A stretch of 22,425 nucleotides of DNA from CAZFNQ01 sp964652125 (GCA_964652125.1 CAZZAE010000013.1:1-22425); one strand, 5' to 3'. Shown: positions 7,239 through 14,506, numbered from the stretch's first letter. The notes: a model not told the origin generated them from the sequence alone. Program-made: numbers and translations.

Positions 7239-7490
7239 ATGACTTATCCGGAACGTACGCATAACTTAGTTACTAATTCTGCTAATAATGTAGCAATTGT
7301 AGATACACCTCAAATAGACGGCCAAGAAATTAACAGCCATTTGATTAGTACGAATCCAAATTTTTTACCTGGTACCGGGGTACCTGATATTAACTTGATG
7401 CGACGAGTCCATCTTGAAGCACAGAAACAAAAAATTGATCATGCCACAATGCTTAGGGCTATGATCGGCAATAGTTGTTTAAGCAGTTAG
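7239..7490 (+). CDS. Small hypothetical protein
   Basis: An 83-residue protein with no recognisable domain, no signal peptide and no membrane helix. The N-terminal two thirds is rich in Asn, Thr and Pro and looks extended. The C-terminus (about residues 52-77, NLMRRVHLEAQKQKIDHATMLRAMI) should be helical. It has no clear Shine-Dalgarno; AATAAT (7224-7229) ends 9 nt before the ATG, which fits the leaderless pattern seen elsewhere in the window. It converges on the minus-strand gene at 7526. Orientation and codon use are compatible with a real gene, but confidence is moderate. Confidence 0.5.
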   Translation: MTYPERTHNLVTNSANNVAIVDTPQIDGQEINSHLISTNPNFLPGTGVPDINLMRRVHLEAQKQKIDHATMLRAMIGNSCLSS

Positions 7491-7525
7491 GTTTATTTAC
7501 CTACAGTAATTGACTCATTATAGTC

Positions 7526-8050
7526 TTAAATATTTGTTATTGCGGATGATATAAAAATTTTTGACGGGTTAAGTGGTTTTTCTTCCTCTACAACTGGGTA
7601 ATAGTCGGCGTAAAAAGCTAAATTACCATTTTGTATAAGTGGTACCGAATAAAAAAAGGGATTTGGTTCACGTTCAGGATCTACATCTTCAACTAAATTC
7701 CCATCTCTGCAACTAGTAACAAAGGCGTCTATAACTGTGCGCAAACCCGACACCGCAAGCGGCAACAGTGTAGTCTCACCACCGACGGTCAAAGCAACTA
7801 CATCTTTGGAGTTAATCTGTAAGTCCCTGCCACTGGCCAGCCAGAGTTCCAACAAGGATAAATAAACAATATTTTCTGAGGCTGACATCCACACAGAACC
7901 ATATTTTTTTATCAAACTACTGTAGGTGTTATTGCTCAACACTTTTACAGTGTTACCAACTTTAATGTCGAAAAGTTTATCAGTAACATCATAATGAGTA
8001 TCTGAATCAAAAAGTCTATCAATATCTTCAATTGGTGGTAACTCTGACAT
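7526..8050 (-). CDS. Hypothetical soluble protein
   Basis: A 174-residue acidic protein without membrane segments or recognised motifs. The N-terminal third (IEDIDRLFDSDTHYDV) is acidic; the rest alternates strands and helices, including LLELWLASGRDLQINSKDVVALTVGGETTLLPL. The ATG at 8050 lacks a Shine-Dalgarno. An imperfect -10, CATTAT (8063-8058), ends 7 nt before it, and the start codon lies at the edge of the palindrome TGCATT-ATTA-AATGCA (8065-8050). It stands alone between convergent and divergent neighbours. I cannot suggest a function. Confidence 0.65.
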   Translation of the reverse strand: MSELPPIEDIDRLFDSDTHYDVTDKLFDIKVGNTVKVLSNNTYSSLIKKYGSVWMSASENIVYLSLLELWLASGRDLQINSKDVVALTVGGETTLLPLAVSGLRTVIDAFVTSCRDGNLVEDVDPEREPNPFFYSVPLIQNGNLAFYADYYPVVEEEKPLNPSKIFISSAITNI

Positions 8051-8117
8051 GCATTTAATAATGCAGTCGGTATGTTTTTATAGCAAGCATAAGAGGTTTT
8101 TCAGACAGCTTATGTTT

Positions 8118-8145
8118 AACTGGTAAGTTGCTAAAATAGCCAGTT
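8118..8145 (+). promoter_or_regulatory. Inverted repeat upstream of the wall-signal gene
   Basis: AACTG (8118-8122) pairs with CAGTT (8141-8145), and inside it GCTA-AAA-TAGC (8130-8140) forms a second short stem, leaving a 7-nt bulge on the left. A -10-like TATTAT follows at 8148-8153. The position just before a -10 suggests an operator rather than an RNA element. The stems are short, so this is tentative. Confidence 0.3.
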
Positions 8146-8179
8146 TGTATTATGGTAATAACATAAAAGGGAGCTACTA

Positions 8180-8659
8180 ATGTGGCCGTTTAATCGCCGT
8201 AAAAAACCTGAAGAGGGTGATATACCACCCGAACTGCAACATTATTATGAAAGTGAACATCGAGAACGAGTCGGACTAGCCTGGTTAATTGCATTTTTAT
8301 CGCTAGTTTTAACTATCACTGTTATCCTTGGCCTATTTTTTGGTGGCCGATGGGCTTACCGCAAAATTGCCAACAACAATAATACTGGCCAGTCGGTGAA
8401 AGTCGCGAATCCTTATCTACCCGCCAGCCCTAAATCCGAACCTACAAAACCTAATACACCGGTCAAATCTGAGCAAAAACCAGTAGCAAGTACCAATTCT
8501 AAAAAAACTACACCAAAAATCGTGGTATCTAATCAGAGATCGAATTCTAAGTTAACTAATACTGGTCCTGGAAATACCTTACTTATATTCATTGGATTTA
8601 GCGTTATCGGAACACTTTTACACGAGCTGTACACCAAAAACAAAAGAGTTATTAGTTAA
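8180..8659 (+). CDS. Membrane protein with sortase-like C-terminal signal
   Basis: A 159-residue protein with a cytoplasmic basic and acidic N-terminus, a membrane helix at about 33-55 (ending GGRWAYRK), and a Pro/Lys/Ser/Thr-rich linker (about 66-122). The C-terminus has LTNTGPG (125-131), a hydrophobic stretch (133-150) and a basic tail (KNKR). This tripartite end has the shape of a cell-wall sorting signal (LPXTG, hydrophobic segment, positive tail), with Thr in place of the Pro. If cut by a sortase, the linker would be fixed outside the cell. ATG 8180 has AAAGGGAG (8166-8173) at good spacing. It ends 21 nt before the stop of the convergent gene. No function is recognised. Confidence 0.75.
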   Translation: MWPFNRRKKPEEGDIPPELQHYYESEHRERVGLAWLIAFLSLVLTITVILGLFFGGRWAYRKIANNNNTGQSVKVANPYLPASPKSEPTKPNTPVKSEQKPVASTNSKKTTPKIVVSNQRSNSKLTNTGPGNTLLIFIGFSVIGTLLHELYTKNKRVIS

Positions 8660-8680
8660 CGAGTGGATTGAATCTATTGG

Positions 8681-9196
8681 TCAAATCTGAGCATTATGTA
8701 CTGGATCGTCATCTTTTTGCGTAAAATAGTTTATCTCGTTGACAACGTCTAATAGTGCTTGAGCTTTTTCTTTATCATCTGTTATATTTTGGGCGGTTTC
8801 ATAAGCTTCACTAATAAGTGATTTATCGTCTGATGCCTGAATCATCATCATTAATGTTTTAAATTTTTCTGTCGGCTCTTGATCTAAATGACTTACGATA
8901 GGTGCTAGTTGGCTCAAAGCTTTTTGCTTGATGTCTGCTAGGTCATTATTCGTGTTTGACGGTGGTGTCAAATCATTTGCTCTTGATGGCTCGGAATGAG
9001 GTGTAGTAACTGGCGGTGCTGTCGCAGAAGTATCTTCAGCAGCTGGTGCTCCACTACCTATGTCATCGACGTGATGAGGCGGAGGATCCATAGTGAAAGA
9101 GGATATTCCATCTGCAGGTACTGGATTAGCTGGTGCGCCTACTTGTCCAGCATCATTTTGTATTGGTTGACTCTGTGTATTATTATCACCGAACAT
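8681..9196 (-). CDS. Hypothetical protein, disordered N-terminus and helical C-terminus
   Basis: A 171-residue protein. The first 90 residues are Pro/Ala/Thr/Asn-rich and probably disordered. From about residue 95 it becomes helical: ADIKQKALSQLAPIVSHLDQ, then EKFKTLMMMIQASDDKSLI and KAQALLDVVNEINYFTQ. From memory, similar C-terminal halves occur in uncharacterised proteins of CPR bacteria, but I cannot verify that here. ATG 9196 is chosen because a purine-rich GGGGGTGG lies about 5 nt upstream on this strand; the longer frame opens with TTG at 9235 without such a site. No membrane segment or catalytic motif is visible. Function unknown. Confidence 0.68.
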   Translation of the reverse strand: MFGDNNTQSQPIQNDAGQVGAPANPVPADGISSFTMDPPPHHVDDIGSGAPAAEDTSATAPPVTTPHSEPSRANDLTPPSNTNNDLADIKQKALSQLAPIVSHLDQEPTEKFKTLMMMIQASDDKSLISEAYETAQNITDDKEKAQALLDVVNEINYFTQKDDDPVHNAQI

Positions 9197-9224
9197 TTCC
9201 ACCCCCGTTAAGTTTGTTGATCTG

Positions 9225-9266
9225 CGAATTGGCAATTAGCAAATTACAATTTCACAATTTACAATG
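9225..9266. repeat. Degenerate ~7-nt tandem repeat with AATT core
   Basis: Six successive heptads can be read: CGAATTG, GCAATTA, GCAAATT, ACAATTT, CACAATT, TACAATG. The AATT (last: AATG) cores begin at 9227, 9234, 9242, 9248, 9256 and 9263, so the spacing averages about 7 nt. The stretch fills the gap between two divergent genes. Its function is unknown. Two further heptad-like tracts with other cores lie at 19829-19849 and 22352-22386. Confidence 0.55.
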
Positions 9267-9322
9267 TGTATAGTAGCAAATTTATTGATCAAGCAAAAGC
9301 AGTTTGGCGAAAGGGGACAGTA

Positions 9323-10354
9323 GTGTTAGACGATTTGAAATACATTCATGAACACGACGGCCAAGATGCGCTTGGCATTGCCGAAAAACAGTGGCAACAA
9401 CTTGAGCATATGTTTGAACTACCAGACTTATCTTTCTCAGTAGAAAACATCGTCTATACCGGAATGGGTGGTTCGGCGCTATCAGCAATCATTTCACAGA
9501 GTTGGCCGGGCTATCACTTACCGTTTGAAGTAGTTAGAGGATATAACCTACCAGATTATGTCAGCGATAAAACGCTTTGTATAATCGCCAGCTACTCAGG
9601 TAATACTGAAGAAACTTTGGCTTGTTTGGATGAGGCCAAGGCAAAGGGTGCTAATATCGTTATTATTGCTGGTGGAGGTAAACTTCAGGAAATTGCCCAG
9701 CAGAATAACTACCCACTGGCTTTTGTGCCTAAAGCTGTGCAACCTAGGTTTGCAACGCTCTTTATCTTAAAAGCTATTGTAACTATTTTACAAAAATCCA
9801 ATCTATTAGCGGATAAAGATACTGAACAAAGCTTAGTTAGGGCTAAAGATTTTTTGCAACAATCCATTCAAACATGGATTCCAACAGTACCAACTTCTAA
9901 CAACCAGGCTAAACAACTAGCACAGGAACTTATGGGCAAATCAATCGTAGTCTATAGTGGCCCTAAATTGTTCCCAGCAGCTTATAAGTGGAAAATTAGT
10001 TTTAACGAAAACGCCAAACATATCGCTTGGTGCAATCAATTACCAGAAGCTGATCACAATGAAATACTGGGTTGGACTAAACAACCCGTTCAAAAACCTT
10101 ATGCAGTCATAGACATCAGAAGTAATTTAGACCACCCGCGCATACAAAAACGATTCATAGTTACTGATCGTTTATTGTCTGGGCTACGCCCAGCCCCCAT
10201 AGTCGTAAATCCTAAAGGTGAAACTCTGCTTGAACAAATGCTATGGACAATTGTACTCGGTGATTTCGTTAGTCTCTATCTTGCATTGTTAAATGGTCTT
10301 AATCCGACGCCGGTAGAGCTAATAGAAAAACTCAAAAAAGCTCTAGCCGAGTAA
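9323..10354 (+). CDS. Bifunctional phosphoglucose/phosphomannose isomerase (SIS domains)
   Basis: This enzyme family interconverts glucose 6-phosphate, fructose 6-phosphate and mannose 6-phosphate, feeding glycolysis and sugar-nucleotide supply. Visible are GMGGSALSA, the SIS-domain loop ASYSGNTEETL, and the active-site segment LPEADHNEILGW typical of the bifunctional archaeal/bacterial type. I prefer GTG 9323, which has AAAGGGGA (9310-9317) 5 nt upstream and gives 343 residues. A TATAGT -10 at 9269-9274 would then give a leader of about 40 nt. The longer frame from GTG 9266 would start upstream of that -10 and has no Shine-Dalgarno. The product family is clear; the relative preference for glucose or mannose phosphate is not. 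Confidence 0.87.
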   Translation: MLDDLKYIHEHDGQDALGIAEKQWQQLEHMFELPDLSFSVENIVYTGMGGSALSAIISQSWPGYHLPFEVVRGYNLPDYVSDKTLCIIASYSGNTEETLACLDEAKAKGANIVIIAGGGKLQEIAQQNNYPLAFVPKAVQPRFATLFILKAIVTILQKSNLLADKDTEQSLVRAKDFLQQSIQTWIPTVPTSNNQAKQLAQELMGKSIVVYSGPKLFPAAYKWKISFNENAKHIAWCNQLPEADHNEILGWTKQPVQKPYAVIDIRSNLDHPRIQKRFIVTDRLLSGLRPAPIVVNPKGETLLEQMLWTIVLGDFVSLYLALLNGLNPTPVELIEKLKKALAE

Positions 10355-10362
10355 AACAGAGG

Positions 10363-10371
10363 TGGTATTAT
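10363..10371 (+). promoter_or_regulatory. Extended -10 promoter of the TIGR03086/PIG-L pair
   Basis: TGG-TATTAT: an extended -10 with TG at 10363-10364 and TATTAT at 10366-10371. The predicted start is near 10378, at the edge of the Shine-Dalgarno AAAGGAG (10379-10385) of the next gene, giving a very short leader before GTG 10393. Confidence 0.5.
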
Positions 10372-10392
10372 AAAGAGTAAAGGAGACCAAAA

Positions 10393-10962
10393 GTGGATCC
10401 AAAAGTACTCTTTAAAAAAGCTTTAGAGCAAGCAACCGCTACTATTAAGTGTGTTGAAAATCGTCATTTTAAGAATTCAACACCATGTGCAGACTGGGAT
10501 TGTCGGGCTTTGGTGAATCATTTGTTATATGAATTATCTTGGGTACCCGACTTACTGATGGGACAAACTATTGCCCAAGTAGGTAAAAAATATGATGGTG
10601 ACCTACTTGGCAAAAACCATATTTCAAATTGGCTAAAAGCAGCTGATAGAGCAATAATTGCTGTTAACAAAACTGATCTTAAAAAAACCGTTCATTTGTC
10701 CTATGGTGATGTTTTGGCCAGCGATTACTTAACAGAAGTAGGCACTGATTTATTAATTCATGCCTGGGACGTAGCCCAAAGCTTCAGCTGTTCACTAATT
10801 ATGGAGCCAGAACTTGCTCAGTCAGTCTATGAAAAGGTCCAGCCACGTAAACATGAATATGCTAATAGTGGACTATTTGGTAAACCGATTGATACAGATG
10901 CAAGTGCTCGACTACAGACAAAGCTATTAGCAATCTTAGGACGCCGTGAACCAGTTTTATGA
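10393..10962 (+). CDS. TIGR03086-type metal-binding protein (DinB / maleylpyruvate-isomerase-like)
   Basis: A 189-residue protein of the DinB-like four-helix superfamily, TIGR03086 branch, common in actinobacteria and related to mycothiol-dependent maleylpyruvate isomerase. The family signature TPCADWDCRALVNHL (30-44) is intact, and the second motif is DLLIHAWDVA (119-128). Likely metal ligands are H43, D119 and H123. The role is unknown; relatives are thiol-dependent transferases or isomerases. GTG 10393 has a strong Shine-Dalgarno AAAGGAG. Its TGA overlaps the ATG of the PIG-L deacetylase gene (ATGA), so the two are translationally coupled. Confidence 0.85.
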   Translation: MDPKVLFKKALEQATATIKCVENRHFKNSTPCADWDCRALVNHLLYELSWVPDLLMGQTIAQVGKKYDGDLLGKNHISNWLKAADRAIIAVNKTDLKKTVHLSYGDVLASDYLTEVGTDLLIHAWDVAQSFSCSLIMEPELAQSVYEKVQPRKHEYANSGLFGKPIDTDASARLQTKLLAILGRREPVL

Positions 10963-11684
10963 AACGAATTACAACCACCGAAGACATTAAACGACTAGGT
11001 ACGATCATGTCTGTATGGGCCCACCCGGATGATGAATCTTTTACAGCTGCCGGTATTATGGCAACGGCTGTTAAAAATGGCCAACCAGTCATTTGTATAA
11101 CAGCCACCAAGGGTGAAGCCGGTATACAAGACGAAAGTCGCTGGCCAGCCGCTAAACTTGGTCAAATCCGGGCTAGTGAACTTAAGCAAGCCCTAAAACA
11201 CATTGGTATTAGTGAGCACCATTGGCTTGATTACCATGATGGGCATTGCCGCGAAGTCAGTAGGACCGAAGCGGTTAATAAATTAAAGCACCTGATAGAA
11301 GTGTATAAGCCCGATACAATACTAACCTTTGGCCCAGACGGTATTACTGGCCATAACGACCACCAAACAGTCTCAATGTGGGTTAGAGAGGCAACAGCTG
11401 GAACTAATATAGATGTTTACCACAGCGTCGAAGAAAAACACCGTTACTCAAAATATATGGTTGAGGCTGACAAAAAATTCAATATTTACTTTAATATCGA
11501 CAAGCCACCCGTTTATAGTGCTAGACGCTGCGCAATAGCATTTAAATTACCTAAAAATATTGTCGATAAGAAATACGAAGCGCTTAAAAGTATGCCCTCA
11601 CAAACTGAAGCAATGATAAAAAATACACCCCGCGACACAATGGAGGCCATGTTAGGTCTAGAATGTTACGTACTTGCTAAATAG
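10959..11684 (+). CDS. PIG-L family (LmbE-like) zinc deacetylase
   Basis: PIG-L enzymes are Zn-dependent N-deacetylases or amidases acting on GlcNAc-containing substrates; MshB and Mca of mycothiol metabolism belong here. The 241-residue protein has the N-terminal motif AHPDDES (21-27), giving ligands H22 and D25 and the base D24, and the second motif GHNDHQT (131-137) with ligand H135. There is no signal peptide, so it is cytoplasmic. It overlaps the TIGR03086 gene by 4 nt (ATGA). It ends directly against the stop codon of the convergent CarS-like gene with no base between. Family certain, substrate unknown. Confidence 0.92.
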   Translation: MKRITTTEDIKRLGTIMSVWAHPDDESFTAAGIMATAVKNGQPVICITATKGEAGIQDESRWPAAKLGQIRASELKQALKHIGISEHHWLDYHDGHCREVSRTEAVNKLKHLIEVYKPDTILTFGPDGITGHNDHQTVSMWVREATAGTNIDVYHSVEEKHRYSKYMVEADKKFNIYFNIDKPPVYSARRCAIAFKLPKNIVDKKYEALKSMPSQTEAMIKNTPRDTMEAMLGLECYVLAK

Positions 11685-12221
11685 TTAAATAGGTTGATCT
11701 TTAAGGTGTAGAAGGAATCCAATATAACTCATCAACAGATGAAGGCAAAACCAAACTACAAATACCCACAAGTAAGTCTCAGCTGCCACTTCAAAAAATG
11801 GAAATGATACTAATAGGCCTCCTAAAATATAATCTGATTGATCGAAAGGAAACCAGCTTTTTCCAGATGCCACACCAAACTGACGCTTAAAGAAACTTTC
11901 CACAGCATCCCCTAGCAGTGCTCCAAGGCCAAGTAACATGCCACCAGCAACACTTGTTGCTACCAGTCGAGTGCTGGCAGGATCAATCTTATAAACCGTA
12001 ATAGCTTCCAAATAAGCTACTAAGCCACCTACCAAAACTCCAGCTAATAAACCGCGCCAAGTTTTGTTTGGTCCAAATATTCGCCGCCCCCGGAAAAATT
12101 TTCCAAAATCCATCGGTGTATCCCATCTATTAAGCAAAGGAATCTTATTGGCAAAGATAGGTGCTGAATTGGCTACTCCAGCTGGGGCAAAAAACAAAAT
12201 AGCAGCAAGAATATGAACCAT
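11685..12221 (-). CDS. CDP-archaeol synthase-family (CarS-like, DUF46) cytidylyltransferase
   Basis: Archaeal CarS transfers CMP from CTP to an ether-linked phosphatidic acid analogue; bacterial relatives are uncharacterised and may act on ordinary phosphatidic acid. The 178-residue membrane protein has about five hydrophobic segments and the family signature, seen as ANSAPIFANKIPLL, PMDFGK, GRRIFGPNKTWRG, and LLGDAVESFFKR. ATG 12221 follows immediately after the TAA stop of the PHP gene (TAAATG), so it is the third gene of a coupled operon with a CDP-alcohol phosphatidyltransferase. Context supports production of a CDP-activated lipid used by that enzyme. A CarS-type rather than CdsA-type enzyme in a bacterium is noteworthy. 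Confidence 0.85.
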   Translation of the reverse strand: MVHILAAILFFAPAGVANSAPIFANKIPLLNRWDTPMDFGKFFRGRRIFGPNKTWRGLLAGVLVGGLVAYLEAITVYKIDPASTRLVATSVAGGMLLGLGALLGDAVESFFKRQFGVASGKSWFPFDQSDYILGGLLVSFPFFEVAAETYLWVFVVWFCLHLLMSYIGFLLHLKDQPI

Positions 12222-12869
12222 TTATCGCCTATGTAAATGCTTGCTAAATCGGTTTATTTTAGGATAGAGCAAAGTCTTAAGTGGCGGGCGACTGGTCGTA
12301 TAGCGAGCTTTTAACAGTTGTTTGACTAAGTTATTTGCATCGGGTATCTCGGCTATGGATGTATAGGTAGATCCCATTCCTTTATAACCGTGGGCGTCAC
12401 TGCTTGCAGCCGCCGCCTTATGATTTAATCTGGCCCAAGTTGCGGCCTTAGGTCCGTGATTTTGGAACAGCGCCCGTCCATTATGTATTTCAACAATATC
12501 CACTAAGTCAATGATTGGAATTAATGCTTCTTCGGATAAACCAGCGCGAACAGTTTCAAACGGATGAGGTACATAAACCAGACCACCTTGGGCTTTTATG
12601 GCTTGGGCAGTTGCTAGGGGCGATTGATGAGATGCAACTGATTTCGTTAAGAAAAGGCCAATAATATCACCAGCAGTGGTCGTAATTTCCTGACCCACTA
12701 TGATACGTTCACCTAATGAGTTGTGCAGACGCTGAGCCATTCGGATGTTGTTATGATCAGTAATAGCAATGCAATCAATACCGTCTTCCAAGGCCTTTGC
12801 ATATTGTTCATCTTTGATCCCACCATCAACTGAGGCAGTGGAATGAGTATGCAAGTCAATTTTAATCAT
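12222..12869 (-). CDS. PHP-domain metal-dependent phosphoesterase
   Basis: A 215-residue PHP-fold protein. The N-terminal motif IDLHTHS gives H7 and H9, the second motif AITDHN gives D37 and H38, followed by GQEITT, VYVPHPFET and SSDAHG, together the usual metal-binding set. Relatives hydrolyse phosphate esters such as histidinol phosphate, nucleotide 3',5'-bisphosphates or sugar phosphates. Its ATG overlaps the TGA of the upstream CDP-alcohol phosphatidyltransferase gene, and its stop abuts the CarS-like start. The position between two lipid enzymes suggests a phosphatase step on a lipid head group, but this is inference. Confidence 0.88.
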   Translation of the reverse strand: MIKIDLHTHSTASVDGGIKDEQYAKALEDGIDCIAITDHNNIRMAQRLHNSLGERIIVGQEITTTAGDIIGLFLTKSVASHQSPLATAQAIKAQGGLVYVPHPFETVRAGLSEEALIPIIDLVDIVEIHNGRALFQNHGPKAATWARLNHKAAAASSDAHGYKGMGSTYTSIAEIPDANNLVKQLLKARYTTSRPPLKTLLYPKINRFSKHLHRR

Positions 12870-13498
12870 GCGAGTTTGCTACTGATTCTAACTAAGCGAA
12901 ATACAGCCGTTAGGCCGGCGCCAATTGTAATAACAATTACTGATAAAATAACGCGCCCAGATACTAGACCTATAAAGACTATTCCCATGCGTACTTCAAA
13001 ACGCATTAATCCATCAGCAAAAAGATGATTTAAATTTTCATGACTCTTGATAGTGCTTGATACTATTGCCTCGCCCTTGGCTTTTACGTAGCTTACAAGA
13101 ATTGAGGCACCACACGCTGCCACAGCCCAGACTGCCATGTAGGGCCGGCCAACATTCACAATGGCGTATGCTAGGGCAGTATAGATTAATATTTCCTTCA
13201 TTCTATCAGTTGTAGCATCTAGCAGCATACCCTTTGCACTAGATCGATTTTGCAACCGCGCGAGTTCACCGTCCAAAGTGTCGAACAAACCAAATATAAC
13301 TAGTAAGACAGCCGCACGCCAAGGATGAGAGGCAACTATTAGCCATACAATTAGAACATGCCCTGCTAATCCCGTTAGTGTTATGGCATTTGGTGTAATT
13401 TTTCCACCGCTAATGTCATTTAGGACTTGTGCTACGCGCCTCATCAAGTCGCGAACATCAGACCGCAGTGTATCTAAAACAGTGTTTACACCTCTCAC
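12866..13498 (-). CDS. CDP-alcohol phosphatidyltransferase
   Basis: Integral membrane enzyme that exchanges CMP of a CDP-lipid for an alcohol such as glycerol 3-phosphate or inositol phosphate. The complete active-site motif is present: D73, D76-G77, A80-R81, G90, D94 and D98, within FDTLDGELAR and KGMLLDATTD. About six hydrophobic helices follow the family pattern, and the length of 210 residues is normal. The start is GTG 13498 without a Shine-Dalgarno. TATAAT (13513-13508) ends 9 nt before it, so the mRNA is leaderless or nearly so. It is the first gene of the three-gene lipid operon, with ATGA overlap into the PHP gene. The head group cannot be assigned. Confidence 0.92.
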   Translation of the reverse strand: MRGVNTVLDTLRSDVRDLMRRVAQVLNDISGGKITPNAITLTGLAGHVLIVWLIVASHPWRAAVLLVIFGLFDTLDGELARLQNRSSAKGMLLDATTDRMKEILIYTALAYAIVNVGRPYMAVWAVAACGASILVSYVKAKGEAIVSSTIKSHENLNHLFADGLMRFEVRMGIVFIGLVSGRVILSVIVITIGAGLTAVFRLVRISSKLA

Positions 13499-13507
13499 AA
13501 TGGTTTC

Positions 13508-13513
13508 ATTATA
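13508..13513 (-). promoter_or_regulatory. -10 box of the lipid operon
   Basis: A perfect TATAAT on the minus strand, ending 9 nt before the GTG at 13498. It would give a transcript starting at or within about 2 nt of the start codon. It is the promoter of the three-gene lipid module. Confidence 0.65.
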
Positions 13514-13536
13514 ACCCAGTAAAAGCGTATAAGTAT

Positions 13537-14277
13537 CTAACTCTTTTTCATGAATCGAATGATTAGCAGGACTATAGAGGGCAGTGTAAGTAAGCCAGCT
13601 AATCCAAAGGCTATTCCAGTAAATTGAAACCAGTAATTATTTTCAGGCAAGATATTTACAATTGATATTGAAACTAGGAAATATACCCACAAACCAACCC
13701 AAAGACCTATGATCCAAGACGATATACTTGGTTTAGTTCTTTTTTTACTGGTTTTATTATCAATATGCGTTTCGCTAATATCTTTGGGTGCTCTCCATTT
13801 AGCTTGCCAAGAAGCTACTATTGGCGGCAGGGCGATGAGCAGTACCACCAGATTAAAAGGAGCCCAAAACATATCATCACCAAATGGCAATTGAGCATTT
13901 CTAATGATCCAAGCCCTGTTACTTATTAACAAATAAGCAGCGATAGCTACAATTACTACGCCCAGCTTATAACTGGTTTCAAAAATCTTCCTGCGTAAAG
14001 CAATCTCACGTTCGTCCAAATTTTCCTTCCGTTTTCTAAAATCCCAATAAACATTCTTTTGAAGCGATGACAGTAATATTAATATCCCAATTGCTCCAAT
14101 CGAAAGTCCTCGTCCTAAATTTTGAAGATCAATATTAGTTTGCACAAAAGGTCCGTAACTATAAGATTTAATCATTGTGACAGTGGCAATAAACAGGGTT
14201 AGCAAGTAGAACACACTGACAGATTTAACTAAAACACCTTGATCAGAAAGTAAACTTTTAGTTGATATTTTACTCAT
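13537..14277 (-). CDS. Six-helix membrane protein paired with Xre regulator
   Basis: A 246-residue membrane protein with about six hydrophobic helices (near 20-37, 55-72, 105-122, 138-157, 186-208 and 222-241). A charged loop between helices 2 and 3 contains LDEREIALRRKIFE, similar in style to the DERE loops of DUF2178/DUF3796 membrane proteins, which are also often encoded beside small Xre regulators. No enzymatic motif is visible. The gene overlaps the stop of the regulator gene by 8 nt, so the two are co-expressed. A sensory or transport role is possible but unsupported by sequence. Confidence 0.75.
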   Translation of the reverse strand: MSKISTKSLLSDQGVLVKSVSVFYLLTLFIATVTMIKSYSYGPFVQTNIDLQNLGRGLSIGAIGILILLSSLQKNVYWDFRKRKENLDEREIALRRKIFETSYKLGVVIVAIAAYLLISNRAWIIRNAQLPFGDDMFWAPFNLVVLLIALPPIVASWQAKWRAPKDISETHIDNKTSKKRTKPSISSWIIGLWVGLWVYFLVSISIVNILPENNYWFQFTGIAFGLAGLLTLPSIVLLIIRFMKKS

Positions 14278-14506
14278 TTGAATCTCCTTTATTAATCAGT
14301 AGCGGTTTAAATGGCTTGTCTGAAAAAACGGATGTCAGTTTAGCTCCAAAGACATCTGCGATTTTGAATGCCAGCTCCAGGCTAGGGAAGTAATCGCCGC
14401 GCTCAATAAAGCCAATAGTTTGGTAATTTACATCTACCTTTTCGGCAAGTTCTTGACGTGACATTCCAGCTTCTGCCCTGAGTACTGCTAATCGGTTATA
14501 TAACAT
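14270..14506 (-). CDS. Xre-family helix-turn-helix regulator
   Basis: A small DNA-binding protein of the Cro/CI type: RLAVLRAEAGMSRQELAEKV, then VNYQTIGFIERGDYFPSLEL, covering the whole HTH_3 domain, followed by AFKIADVFGAKLTSVFSDKP. I choose ATG 14506 (78 residues) because homologous regulators begin just before NRLAVLR and because TTGACA (14545-14540) and AACAAT (14522-14517), 17 nt apart, place the transcript start only a few nt upstream. The frame can be extended to 14545, but that would overlap the -35 box. It is co-transcribed with the membrane protein downstream and probably controls this operon. Confidence 0.88.
   Translation of the reverse strand: MLYNRLAVLRAEAGMSRQELAEKVDVNYQTIGFIERGDYFPSLELAFKIADVFGAKLTSVFSDKPFKPLLINKGDSNE

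Noticed and set aside
9266..9322. Start of the isomerase at GTG 9266
   Set aside because: It has no Shine-Dalgarno and lies upstream of the TATAGT -10 at 9269-9274, whereas GTG 9323 has AAAGGGGA at good spacing. Not fully excluded.
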